Source: Maniola hyperantus
Lineage: Eukaryota; Arthropoda; Insecta; Lepidoptera; Nymphalidae
DNA length: 64,000 nucleotides
Assembly (NCBI RefSeq): GCF_902806685.2
Contig: NC_048553.1
Coordinates: 3,765,099 to 3,829,098 of the forward strand
Direction: 5' to 3'
The position numbers and the translations under genes are program-made. Every line of letters starts with the position of its first letter. Position 1 is the stretch's first letter. Below the pieces are notes generated by a model, which saw nothing but the letters and a program-made list of their open reading frames with translations, did not search any database and was not told the origin of the DNA. This document shows, piece by piece, positions 54,634 through 64,000 of the stretch.

Positions 54634-57600
54634 ATGGTTCTACAAAATACTGGAAAATATAGAGCAAATAAGAACGATGCAAACAGACAGAATGCTGGGA
54701 CATCGTCTGGACCAAGGTTCGTATAATTTTGGTTCTAGTTAACGAAAATAATAAAATATCATCCGAAAACATATTATAAGTACTTACAAATTATTTACAA
54801 ATAAAATCCATTAATAAAAATATTCTAGGGAGGAATCTTCTGAATCACGGATTCGCGTGGCTTTGGACAACGATAAAATAGATTCTAAATATGGATTTGA
54901 CAGAGTCCGAGATGCTAAAGAACGGACGGGTTACCTGATTAATATGCACACTGTAAGTTTAATTTAAGTCCAAGCAATTTAAGAAACTGAATCAACGTCA
55001 TGATCAACACAGCGCCGCCTTACTACAGAGCACTTGAGTGCTCAGAGTGAGAAGGGTTTTGGCTATAGTCTACCACGCTGGCCATGTGCAGATTGGTAGT
55101 TTTCACACACCTTTGAGAAAATTATGGAGAACTCTCAGGCATGCAGGTTTCCTCACAATGGTTTCCTTTACCATTAAAGCAAGTGATATTTAATTACTAA
55201 AAATGCAGATAACCCTGAAAAGTTAGAGGTTGAACCGGAATTGAACCTCTGACCTCCGATTAGAAGGTGGACATGCTAACCACTAGACTATCACAGCTTT
55301 GATTGAATGAAGAAACTGAATTCCTTCCAGAAATTTGCATATTGTTATGGATACAAACATAAATAAGACAAATCCATTCCATAATTTCTTATTCAAATTT
55401 ATAATTCTTTATCAAATTTTTTATTGCATGATAGGCTTGCACTTTACAACAATCATATTAAAAATGCAATGGCAAGGTCTAGAATGAGTGTGCTTACCTA
55501 GAAGATGCCTTTTCACTCTTTGAAGGTAGGTATTTAAGTTATTCTTAAGTACCTTCAAAGCAAAAGAATTTTGTGCTAGTTGATTTAATGTCGACCACAT
55601 AAGCATGCCATGTTCACGATTTCTTGCTCTTCTGTGGTAGAATGGTGAAGGAGGAACAAGGTTGTGAAGTTTTTGAGCACACTCTACAAAATTCTAGTAC
55701 AAAAAAACACATTATTTAAACTTTGTATTTTAGGCAGAGGTGCTAGATGAAGACAAAAGATTGGTTGCAGCTATGGATTACTATTTCATTGAGATGGATG
55801 GCTCAAGGTTCAAAGTGTCACTGACCTTTCACCCCTATTTCCTAGTACTGCCGAGGAAGGAGTGTGAACAAGAAGTTGTTCAGTACTTGTCTAAGAAGTT
55901 TGCGAACAACATTAACAAGATTGAAATTATTGAGAAGGAGGACTTGGATCTGGTAATTTAATATCTATTGAATATACTACAGTATAGATTCTTTATGGTT
56001 GTATTCCTTATTGCTGAGGGTGGTAACTCCTATTTTCATTAATCACAAAATGGCAGGAGTTCTCTTGGGATAATAATGTGGTGGGTTCCCAGATTCTTCT
56101 GCACACAACTCACTAAGAGAACGATATTTCGATTCTTAGGTTTAAGGTCTGGTAAAAAGTGTTCTGGACGACAGAAAAGAGGTGGTGTCTGCTCATGAGT
56201 ACTGTACCTTCATAGTTCCTACTGTGCGGTAGGAACTAGTAAGATAAACTAGGACGAAAAAGTTGACTCAAAACCACTAAATAGATCCATGAATCCCTCA
56301 CTATGCAAATTTATGGTCAGTTATTTTTTACCTGATAGAATGTATACTAATAAAAATAAAAGAATATAGAAATTAATTATACATTTCACCGCGATTAATT
56401 GCCTCATCTGGTGACAAGAGCTGGCTCATTTTTTCCATGCGGGCATGATTTGTATAGTAATTAGATAAGGCCAGCATTAAGTTTTGTTGCAATATTTATT
56501 TATTTTTTTCATTGAGATGTATGGGATATTTTAACTTCAGTTGGTCCCAAAAAGTCTTTGAATTATATGGAATGTTGAAATGAAATTGTAAAGAGATATT
56601 TTGAATACTGTTTATATTTAACTAGCTTGTGTTCGCGACTTCGTCTGCGGGGACAGATTTCAAACCTCTATTTCACCTCCTAAGGGGTTGAATTTTCAAA
56701 AATCCTTTCTTAGCGAATGCCTACGTCATAATAGATATCTGCATGTGAAATTTCAGCCCAATACGTCCAGTAGTTTGAGATGTGCGTTGATTAATTTAAA
56801 AAAAAAAATCAGTCGGTCAGTCAGATACCATTTCCTTTTATATATTTAAAAGATGATCATTTGCAGTGTTAAAATAATGTAACTCAGTAGAAATCCCATT
56901 GCTAAACATCATTTTTAACGTTTTCAGCTCAACCATCTATCAGGCTTGAGGCAGCGTTACATAAAACTATCGTTCATATCACAGAATGAGATGATGAAAG
57001 TGCGAAAGGAGATATTAACAGCTGTAAACAAAAACAAGGAAAGAGAGAAAAAGGATGCAATATATTCTGAGATGTTGACTAACGCACTGACAAGTGCTGC
57101 TGCAATAGAACATGCTAAGAAAACTACTGATCATATGGACAATGTTTTAGATATAAGGTGAGAATGTTATTTTTGTCTGACTTTGAATATAAGATGATAC
57201 CAATATCATCTTAACAGAGAAGCTATATTAGCAAAGCAGTAATGACAACTTGTAGTTTTAAAATAATAGCAATTAGGTTTGTAATATAATAGCAATTAAG
57301 AAAAAAACAGATAAATCCAGTTCCAGATCCATTACTTTAGTTTTTAGAGAACTGCATAATATGTTCACTGATGGATTGTTTAGGTTTCCAGAACAATTAC
57401 TTAAGTTTCCATACTAATTATGTGTCCACACCAATTACTTAAGTTTTCAGACCAACTGCTTAAGTTTCCATACAGATTACTTAAATATCCAATCCAATTA
57501 CTTTAGCTTTTTAACCAACTGCCAAGGTTTCCACACCAAAAACTTAATTTTTCAGACTTAAGTTCCCACACGAATTACCGAATTAATTAAGTTCCAGAAC

Positions 57601-60600
57601 TTCTATTTAAAGACAAAGTAACTACCTATATCTTTAGACCAATTATTTAAGTTTACAGACCCATTACTTGAATTTCCCAACCAATTACTTAAGTTCCCAC
57701 ACTAATTGATTAAGTTTTCTTCCAGAGAACACGACGTGCCTTACCACGTCCGCGTATCAATTGACTTGAAAATATTCTGCGGTACATGGTATACAGTCAA
57801 AAGTAGGGGTACAGAAACACCTATCTTCACAAAACGAGAAGACATCATAGAGCGACCTGACCCCATAGTCCTAGCATTTGATATTGAGACAACTAAGCTA
57901 CCACTGAAGTTCCCAGACTCGCAGACTGATCAAATCATGATGATATCATATATGATTGACGCTCAGGGGTATCTGATCACTAATAGGGAAATTATATCTG
58001 TTGATGTTGAAGATTTTGAGTACACGCCTAAACCAGAGTTTGAAGGGTAAGTATATAATCAGAGTACCTTTTATTTTATATAATTAAATAGAAATTATCA
58101 AATTAAAAAGTTCTACTAAAAAGTGCACAAAATCGGCACAATGGAGTTTGTAGAGATGTTTTTGTATACACAGCCTCTTTTCTAATAATTTTCATATATT
58201 CTATTGCTTTGATTACTATTTTTCAGTTTAAAAAAATAATAATTTTTGATTATTTGTTTTTGTAAATTTATCATTTTTACATTTGTTTTTCTTACAGGCA
58301 GTTTATAATTTTCAATGAGCCAAATGAACTGGCACTGATTCAAAAGTTTTTTGATCATATCATGGATGTGAAACCGCATATCTTTGTAACATACAATGGT
58401 AGGTTGTAATTCCATAATAATAAGATGACCCTACTTTAAAATTAAATTCGCTGTTATCAATTACTTAATTAGTAAAAGTTAGTAGTAAAAGTATTAGTAA
58501 AAGTTCTTGCTCTGAACTTTGTCAGTTTAGTAAAAGTTCTTGCTCGCCAAAGGTCAGTAAAAATTCTTGCTCGCCAAAGTTCCGTAAAAGTTCTTGCTCG
58601 CCAAAGTTTAGTAAAAGTTCTTGCTCGGCAAAGTTATGTAAAAGTTCTTGTTCGCCAAAGTTCAGTAAAAGTTCTTACTCCCAAAGTTCAGTAAAAGTTC
58701 TTGCTTGCCAAAGTTCAGTAAAAGTTTTCTAAGATCTACAAAACTTTGCAGGTGATTTTTTCGACTGGCCATTCGTGGAGGCGCGAGCGGCGATCCTAGG
58801 CCTAGACATGAAGCTAGAGATAGGCTTCAGTAAGATGACCGCTAGGGATGGTACATATGCTTGCCGACCAGCCATGCATATGGATTGTTTGTGGTAAGCC
58901 TTCTCAACATGATCACACCTCTTTGAGAAGTAGCTATTTAGTCTTGTATCTCTGTTACGTTTATTATCTCAGATTTCCGTAGAACAAGCGTTTATCTTTC
59001 TACTTCCTAAAACTGCAAGCACAAATAATTAAAATTGTCATTCTTTCCAAATTCACATTTTTTACAACAATTAAACGAATGTATATGTCACAATTTCCGA
59101 ACGTGCGCCTACAGCGCCAACTACGTTAAGAAAAAAAAACTAATGTTGTCAGACGCCTCGCTGCAACGCGTGCACCGCTGCATCGCAAATAATCGCAAAT
59201 ATGATTCGCACATAATCCGACGCGGTGCGAATCCTCAATTTCGGCAACGTTGTGCCATCAACTCATCAATCATCGCCACCAGTACTTAAAACGCCGCTAT
59301 GGAGTCCTGCACGGGGTACCCCAAAGGATATCAAGCAGTCCTCGCATCAGCACAACGGTAAGTGACGGTTACATTCGTTACTTCCTGGCCTAAAGCTAAA
59401 TCTACGCAACATATTCGAACCGGATTACTAATTAATTACCATGGCTTTTAAGTATTTGTGCTGGCATTCATTATATCTATCGTAAAATTCCCTTGTCCAC
59501 AAGTGACAATTACCTACCTACATACCGACCGGAATCCAATCGTTATTTCTCTTAAACTACGTATTATTTTTCGATAATACTAGTGCGTACAGTGTTCATT
59601 TATCATATTCTAGCTATTTCAAGCAATATTTCAACAAATAATATCATATTTCGTGAATTTCATTTAATTTTTCAAAACGCGGGTTGAAATCAACTCGTTC
59701 GCTCGCTCGCGCCATTGCAGTTCATAAAGGTAGGTCCACATCAGTCGGTTATTACGTTCATAAAATCGAAATATACATCTCACTGTCTATCTACGGTTTG
59801 TCTTGTTTCTTCAAACAAGGCAAGTAGTATTTCGCACTATATTCCGTATTTGTTATTTGTCATTGTTTTCCGAACATGACAATTTCATCTGCATATCGAT
59901 TGCCCTAACTTACGTCTTGCCTTTGTTTTACGAACAAAGCAAACAGTATTACGTACTGTTACACGTAACTTCCATACACAAATCATATTACTTCTCTCAT
60001 ACCTAGGCATTACGTGCCAATTACACTATCTTACTTACGTCTTGCCTTTGTTTTACGAACAAGCAAGCAGTATTACGTACTGTCACACGTAAGACATCAT
60101 ACCACTTTCATACTCAGGCATTACGTGCCATTTACAATTATTTTACACATCATCATCATTATTAGCATCATCAACCGACAGACAAATATCACAATAGGAT
60201 TCCACATTTGTATTTTCGTGCTTAATATTTACATCAATTTAATTATTTATATTCAATATCAAAACATAGTTATAAAATGGAAGCGATCCAATTGTTAACG
60301 TTTGAACGAGAAGTTCCTCTTAACAGCATTCAACGCATGGCTGACTGCATTTATACTAACGAAGCAGAGTTTAAAGTCCGATCTAAAGACTTAAATAATA
60401 TAAAAAGACAATTTCACACCATTCAAGGTAAAATAGAAAAACACTTAACAAAAAAGGGTGTTTTTGACCCTCAACATCATTTGGAAATTCAAAATCAATT
60501 TGATAGCTTATGTTTCGTTGTTCAAAATGCATTAGATAATTTAAAGAATAATTCAAGAAAAGGTAGTTCGGCTCATCTGGCCCGACCTTTATGTTATAAT

Positions 60601-63600
60601 GATTCATCGAACTTACCTACAATTTCTTTACCCGTGTTTAGCGGCAACGTTTCTGAATGGAACGCATTTTATAATCTATTCTATTCTTTAGTGCACGAAA
60701 GTAAAGAATTATCGAATATTCAACGTTTTTGGTACTTGTTTTCGTCATTACGTAACGAACCATTTGACCTCATAAAATCTCTTTCCATAACCGATTCAAA
60801 CTATGAAAAGGCTTTGCATATGTTAATAAATCGTTACGGTAAGGATCAATCGGTAGAAGTGACGTCCACCGGTACAGACAATGCATCTTTCGCGGCCCCG
60901 TCCGGTGCTTCACGCCAGCTCGATGCAACTTGCATGGTCGGCGGCGACTCGGTCCGCGCTGACTCATCGATACAACCGACAATAGCAGAACGTCCTACGG
61001 CATCTCGCGCCCGAGAACTCGAATTTAACATTAACAACGCATCTTTCGCGACTGCGTCTAGTGATTCACACCAGCCCACCGCTGCAACTTGCACGGTCGG
61101 CGGCTCGGTCCATGCTGACTCATCGACGCGATCTGCTACTGCAGCATATTCAACGTTATCTCGTGTCCCAGAGTGCGATGTTAACATTCATGACATTTCG
61201 ATTCCGATGCGTAGCGAGCCCGCCGTAACATCTCATAGTATTACGAACTTAAACCCTAAATCCAGTGGGGATTTTCGTAACGATCAATCACACACTTTCA
61301 ATAAGTACAAATCATTTAATAATTTAAATTTAGAGCAACGCAAATCTTTCATTCAAATCAATGATAATAATGATACCTCATTGTCAGAGGTCATACTACC
61401 TTCTACAGAAGTTTCTCAGCATTCAGAACTTAAAATTATCTTAAATACAACGACTCATCTTACTAATGCGCTAGTAAATACTAAGCCAATTAATTCAAAT
61501 TCTTATGATTCTAACATCATTCACTCCTTAACCGAAAAGGGATCTCAAACGATCCTCAGCACCGAGACTTGCGTTCAGCAACTCGGTGTTGAACAATTCC
61601 ACACATCTACTTCAAATTCAACTGTCACAAGTACAGATGATAAAACTTACCAGATTACCTCACAAATCATACCAAAACCTTCACAAATACATTTATCGCA
61701 GCATTTCGAATCACACCAACAACAAACAGGATCCATTCAGGACGAGCTCAGCTTATCCGTCGATACCGCCCGGCTTTGCATGGTCGGCGGCAAGTCACAA
61801 TATTACTTTTTTACAAAATTATACTCCTTAGTTCGTCACAAATACATACAAAATCACAATTTCAAATTTTACCAAGCAAAATTCAACCATAACATCATTC
61901 ATCAACGTACTGCCTTTACGGATTCGCTGCTTTTAACACTACTACTGCAGTGGTATCTGGCTGCGCACGGGTTGCGTTTTCGTCAAGTAGGTAACCTAGT
62001 ACTCCTCAGTATTAGGTTTTCTCCCAGACTTGTAGTCCAAGTCTTTTATCTTCTATGTATACAGACTATGTGTACATTTAACAGTCTCATTTCATAAGTA
62101 GATTCTAAGTTTTATCTCATTTATCGTAGATTCTAAGTTTTTTCGCATTTATCGTAGATTCTAAGTTTTTTCTCATTCATCGTAGATTCTAAGTTTTTTC
62201 GTAGTTTAACGTAGCGTATCTTTCATTTTAAAATAAGCCCATTATTTTAAGGTCGGCGGCATGTTCCGTAGAACAAGCGTTTATCTTTCTACTTCCTAAA
62301 ACTGCAAGCACAAATAATTAAAATTGTCATTCTTTCCAAATTCACATTTTTTACAACAATTAAACGAATGTATATGTCACAATTTCCGAACGTGCGCCTA
62401 CAGCGCCAACTACGTTAAGAAAAAAAAACTAATGTTGTCAGACGCCTCGCTGCAACGCGTGCACCGCTGCATCGCAAATAATCGCAAATATGATTCGCAC
62501 ATAATCCGACGCGGTGCGAATCCTCAATTTCGGCAACGTTGTGCCATCAACTCATCAATCATCGCCACCAGTACTTAAAACGCCGCTATGGAGTCCTGCA
62601 CGGGGTACCCCAAAGGATATCAAGCAGTCCTCGCATCAGCACAACGGTAAGTGACGGTTACATTCGTTACTTCCTGGCCTAAAGCTAAATCTACGCAACA
62701 GTTGTATTTATTTAAATCATTATTTCAAAATATTATAGGTTGTTTAGAATTGTATGTGGTACAATACACGGCAGAAAATAATGTACATCGGCCTTTAGAA
62801 TGATATTTCAGCTTTGTAAAGCGTTGTCTCTGTCACTCATACCTATATCACGTTTTATCGGCCTCAACGACAGAGACAAAGCTCTACAAATCCGAGCCTT
62901 CTAAAAGTCGATGCACATTATTTTCTGAACTAGCCACGGCAGAAACCTCCCACCAGACCAAACAAGACTCAATTTCGAAAAGCTGGTGAAATGGAATAAG
63001 TGTTCTGTATTTTTGCCAAGACTTCATCACCAGACTCTATGTTACAAACTCTCCTTTTTACTCCAAGCACAAGCCTAACGCTTAGTTGGATAGGAAAGGG
63101 GAAAATTAGCGCCAAGGGAACTAAAAACAATTTTTTTTAGTTGGGTGAAAAGAGATTCATATCTGCCAGTTGGATCTCAAGGTCTCAAGGCGGTAGCTAA
63201 GGCGAAACTGAGATACGATCCAGTCGAGTTAGACCCCGAAGACATGTGCCGGATGGCGGCTGAACAACCTCAGGTATAACTTTCCTAGCAAAATAAAGTT
63301 GTCTTCAAATAGTTTTTGGTGTAGAACAGACATGCTGATCGATTGCGGAAAAACTGCATCAAACATTATTACAATCTCAATTGTTGTGATTGGCTGAATT
63401 TATGGTATTCTTGTTGCAACAATGCATTATAACCCATCAATCGGAGGTGATTGCGATCGTGACATTATAGCTATCATTCTACTGCAATATTGAGCCCCCG
63501 ATGATATTATAATAAAGTGTAAAAACCGGTCAAGTGCGAGTCAGACTCGCGCACCAAAGATTCCGTACTACAGTCGTATTTCTTCGACATTTTGCACTAT

Positions 63601-64000
63601 AAATCAAAAACTATTCCTTTTATAATATATCTAAATATATAAAATGAAAGGTGACTGACTGACTGATTGATCTATCAACGTACATCTCAAACTGTACAGA
63701 TAACGTGCAGATAGCTATTATGATGTAGGCATCCGCTAAGAAAGGAGTTTTGAAAATTCAACCCCTAAGGGGGTGAAATAGGGGTTTGAAATTTGTGTAG
63801 TCCACGCGGACGAAGTCGCGAGCAGAAGCTGGTGTATATATAGATGATAGAACTTCATTTACAGACAAGTTCGTTTAATCATTAATTGTTTCAGGTGCTA
63901 TCGAACTATTCAGTATCCGACGCCGTAGCGACATACTATTTGTACATGAAGTATGTTCATCCATTCATCTTTGCGCTGTGCACCATCATCCCATTGGAAC
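54634..64000 (+). CDS. POLE: DNA polymerase epsilon catalytic subunit, 5' portion (runs off the window)
   Basis: Leading-strand replicative polymerase with 3'-5' proofreading. Nine exons are visible: 54634-54716, 54829-54952, 55734-55952, 56928-57157, 57726-58046, 58298-58398, 58752-58893, 63141-63273, 63895-64000 (continues). They encode about 486 of roughly 2200 residues: the N-terminal domain and the exonuclease. Exo I is FDIETTKLPLKF with D271 and E273 (human D275/E277); Exo II is TYNGDFFDWPFVEARAA; Exo III is NYSVSDAVATYYLYMKYVHP. KRDSYLPVGSQGLKAVAKAK and PVELDPEDMCRMAAEQPQ are near-identical to vertebrates. All introns GT-AG with consistent phase. The palm (polymerase) domain and C-terminal zinc fingers lie beyond 64000. 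Intron 7 (4.2 kb) carries an LTR element and a foldback element. Confidence 0.96.
55000..55303 (-). repeat. tRNA-derived SINE, family 1 (POLE intron 2)
   Basis: Reverse orientation: ATGATCAACACAGCGCCGCC at the tail end, CCACGCTGGCCATGTGCAGA, GGCATGCAGGTTTCCTCACA, and the tRNA-like head (complement of TGATAGTCTAGTGGTTAGCA) at about 55275-55303. Confidence 0.8.
56625..56850 (+). repeat. Family B interspersed repeat (POLE intron 3)
   Basis: GTTCGCGACTTCGTCTGCGG, CTCCTAAGGGGTTGAATTTT, CGAATGCCTACGTCATAATA, AGTAGTTTGAGATGTGCGTT. The same order is at 3282-3490, reversed at 63622-63840, and shortened at 13828-13990. Confidence 0.75.
57335..57715 (+). repeat. Diverged minisatellite filling POLE intron 4
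   Basis: About 15 imperfect units of 20-26 bp built on CCAATTACTTAAGTTTCC. The array runs up to within about ten bases of the exon 5 acceptor (TTTTCTTCCAG). Confidence 0.85.
58496..58735 (+). repeat. 27-bp minisatellite in POLE intron 6
   Basis: About eight units; most start GTAAAAGTTCTTGCTCGCC followed by AAAGTTCA. It ends some 15 bases before the exon 7 acceptor (CTTTGCAG). Confidence 0.88.
58975..59411 (+). repeat. 5' LTR of the gag-only element
   Basis: Starts TTCCGTAGAACAAGCGTTTA, ends GCTAAATCTACGCAACA. The 3' copy is preceded by TG (TGTTCC), the usual LTR start; here the two bases are AT. A donor-like CACAACG|GTAAGTGAC lies at about 59350-59362. A primer-binding site starting with TGG is not evident after the LTR (TATTCGAACCGG follows). 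Confidence 0.88.
60277..62097 (+). CDS. BEL/Pao-like Gag (DUF1759-type) of the LTR element
   Basis: 606 aa, complete. Residues about 1-100 are helical and charged. The block from about 113 (NLPTISLPVFSGNVSEWNAF, FYSLVHESKELSNIQRFWYL, LSITDSNYEKALHMLINRYG) matches the DUF1759 region of BEL/Pao Gag proteins (pattern LPxxxLPxFxGxxxxW). After 195 the protein is low-complexity Ser/Thr-rich with two copies of a unit centred on VGG (CMVGGDSVRADSS, CTVGGSVHADSS) and a third VGG near 505. There is no zinc knuckle and no DTG/DSG protease. The last 90 residues are hydrophobic and may be out-of-frame remains of deleted pol or untranslated sequence. Confidence 0.75.
   Translation: MEAIQLLTFEREVPLNSIQRMADCIYTNEAEFKVRSKDLNNIKRQFHTIQGKIEKHLTKKGVFDPQHHLEIQNQFDSLCFVVQNALDNLKNNSRKGSSAHLARPLCYNDSSNLPTISLPVFSGNVSEWNAFYNLFYSLVHESKELSNIQRFWYLFSSLRNEPFDLIKSLSITDSNYEKALHMLINRYGKDQSVEVTSTGTDNASFAAPSGASRQLDATCMVGGDSVRADSSIQPTIAERPTASRARELEFNINNASFATASSDSHQPTAATCTVGGSVHADSSTRSATAAYSTLSRVPECDVNIHDISIPMRSEPAVTSHSITNLNPKSSGDFRNDQSHTFNKYKSFNNLNLEQRKSFIQINDNNDTSLSEVILPSTEVSQHSELKIILNTTTHLTNALVNTKPINSNSYDSNIIHSLTEKGSQTILSTETCVQQLGVEQFHTSTSNSTVTSTDDKTYQITSQIIPKPSQIHLSQHFESHQQQTGSIQDELSLSVDTARLCMVGGKSQYYFFTKLYSLVRHKYIQNHNFKFYQAKFNHNIIHQRTAFTDSLLLTLLLQWYLAAHGLRFRQVGNLVLLSIRFSPRLVVQVFYLLCIQTMCTFNSLIS
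62264..62700 (+). repeat. 3' LTR of the gag-only element
   Basis: Reads as identical to 58975-59411. It is preceded by AAGGTCGGCGGCATG, which may include the polypurine-like end of the interior; GGTCGGCGGC also occurs three times inside gag. Confidence 0.88.
62763..62933. repeat. Foldback family P, copy 5 (POLE intron 7)
   Basis: CACGGCAGAAAATAATGTAC at the left; inner arms GCGTTGTCTCTGTC and GACAGAGACAAAGC; right end with ATGCACATTATTTTCTGAAC, diverged. Lies 60 bases right of the LTR element. Confidence 0.8.
63622..63840 (-). repeat. Family B interspersed repeat (POLE intron 8)
   Basis: Reverse copy: AAGGTGACTGACTGACTGAT, AACCCCTAAGGGGGTGAAAT, CCACGCGGACGAAGTCGCGA. Confidence 0.75.

Larger units (their letters stand above)
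58975..62700 (+). mobile_element. Gag-only BEL/Pao-type LTR retrotransposon in POLE intron 7
   Basis: Two 437-bp LTRs (58975-59411, 62264-62700) that read as identical flank 2.85 kb. The only long frame is a Gag-like protein (60277-62097); there is no protease, reverse transcriptase, RNase H or integrase, so it would need a helper element. The interior repeats itself: two about 115-bp units upstream of gag (around 59913-60020 and 60032-60140, each with GTCTTGCCTTTGTTTTACGA), two about 150-bp units inside gag, and four about 32-bp units after it (62099-62205, GTAGATTCTAAGTTTT). It is in the same orientation as POLE. No clear target-site duplication is visible. Confidence 0.88.

Noticed and set aside
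58496..58735. CRISPR-like array of 27-bp repeats
   Set aside because: Units are head to tail without spacers and lie in an insect intron; a minisatellite.
59035..59289. 84-aa frame, repeated identically at 62324-62578
   Set aside because: Lies in the two LTRs; identity reflects LTR identity, not a duplicated gene.
60277..62097. Considering the 606-aa protein a host (domesticated) gene
   Set aside because: It is bounded by identical LTRs and matches BEL/Pao Gag, so a young retroelement explains it.

Overview
The window is nuclear DNA of an insect, most likely a moth or butterfly. All host genes are conserved eukaryotic housekeeping genes with GT-AG introns. The spaces between them are filled with AT-rich interspersed repeats of lepidopteran type: several tRNA-derived SINE families, the 'GATGCCCGCGACTTCGTCCG' repeat family, and fragments of non-LTR retrotransposons. 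I cannot name the species from sequence alone.

Layout. 1101-5189 (+): eIF4A3, the DEAD-box core of the exon junction complex, with an apparent one-base frameshift in exon 1. 6737-7492 (-): UBE2J1-type, tail-anchored ER ubiquitin-conjugating enzyme, single exon. 8457-12012: two consecutive tandem duplications (about 1.35 kb x2, then 432 bp x2) upstream of the next gene. 12132-25596 (+): SF3B2 (U2 snRNP SF3b complex), 13 exons, 878 aa. 26268-30396 (+): ETFB, 6 exons, 253 aa. 30397-35576: intergenic, rich in palindromic foldback elements. 35577-45669 (-): DCAF10/WDR32, CUL4-DDB1 substrate receptor, 8 exons, 548 aa, with a 5'-truncated jockey-like LINE in intron 1, a diverged tandem array in intron 4 and a partial copy of exon 6 in intron 6. 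46885-48807 (-): GLE1, single exon, 640 aa. 49061-54205 (-): a nearly full-length RNase H-bearing LINE with intact ORF1 and ORF2 and a perfect 12-bp target-site duplication. 54634-64000 (+): the first nine exons of POLE (DNA polymerase epsilon catalytic subunit), cut off by the window end. Its intron 7 holds a 3.7-kb gag-only BEL/Pao-type LTR retrotransposon whose two LTRs read as identical.

The genes do not form one pathway. eIF4A3, SF3B2 and GLE1 all serve mRNA maturation (exon junction deposition, branch-site recognition, mRNP export). GLE1 and POLE are head to head; without the LINE their start codons would be about 0.7 kb apart, so the LINE has landed in what was probably a shared promoter region.

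The most notable observations are: the LINE with TAATG-coupled ORFs sitting between GLE1 and POLE; the young gag-only LTR element in the POLE intron; five copies of a long palindromic element plus five further foldback families; pentameric GTGAG reiteration at an SF3B2 splice donor; minisatellites in neighbouring POLE introns; and the cassette-like tandem array with donor-like motifs in DCAF10 intron 4. All coordinates come from reading the sequence by eye; homology calls rest on recognised protein families, not on a database search.
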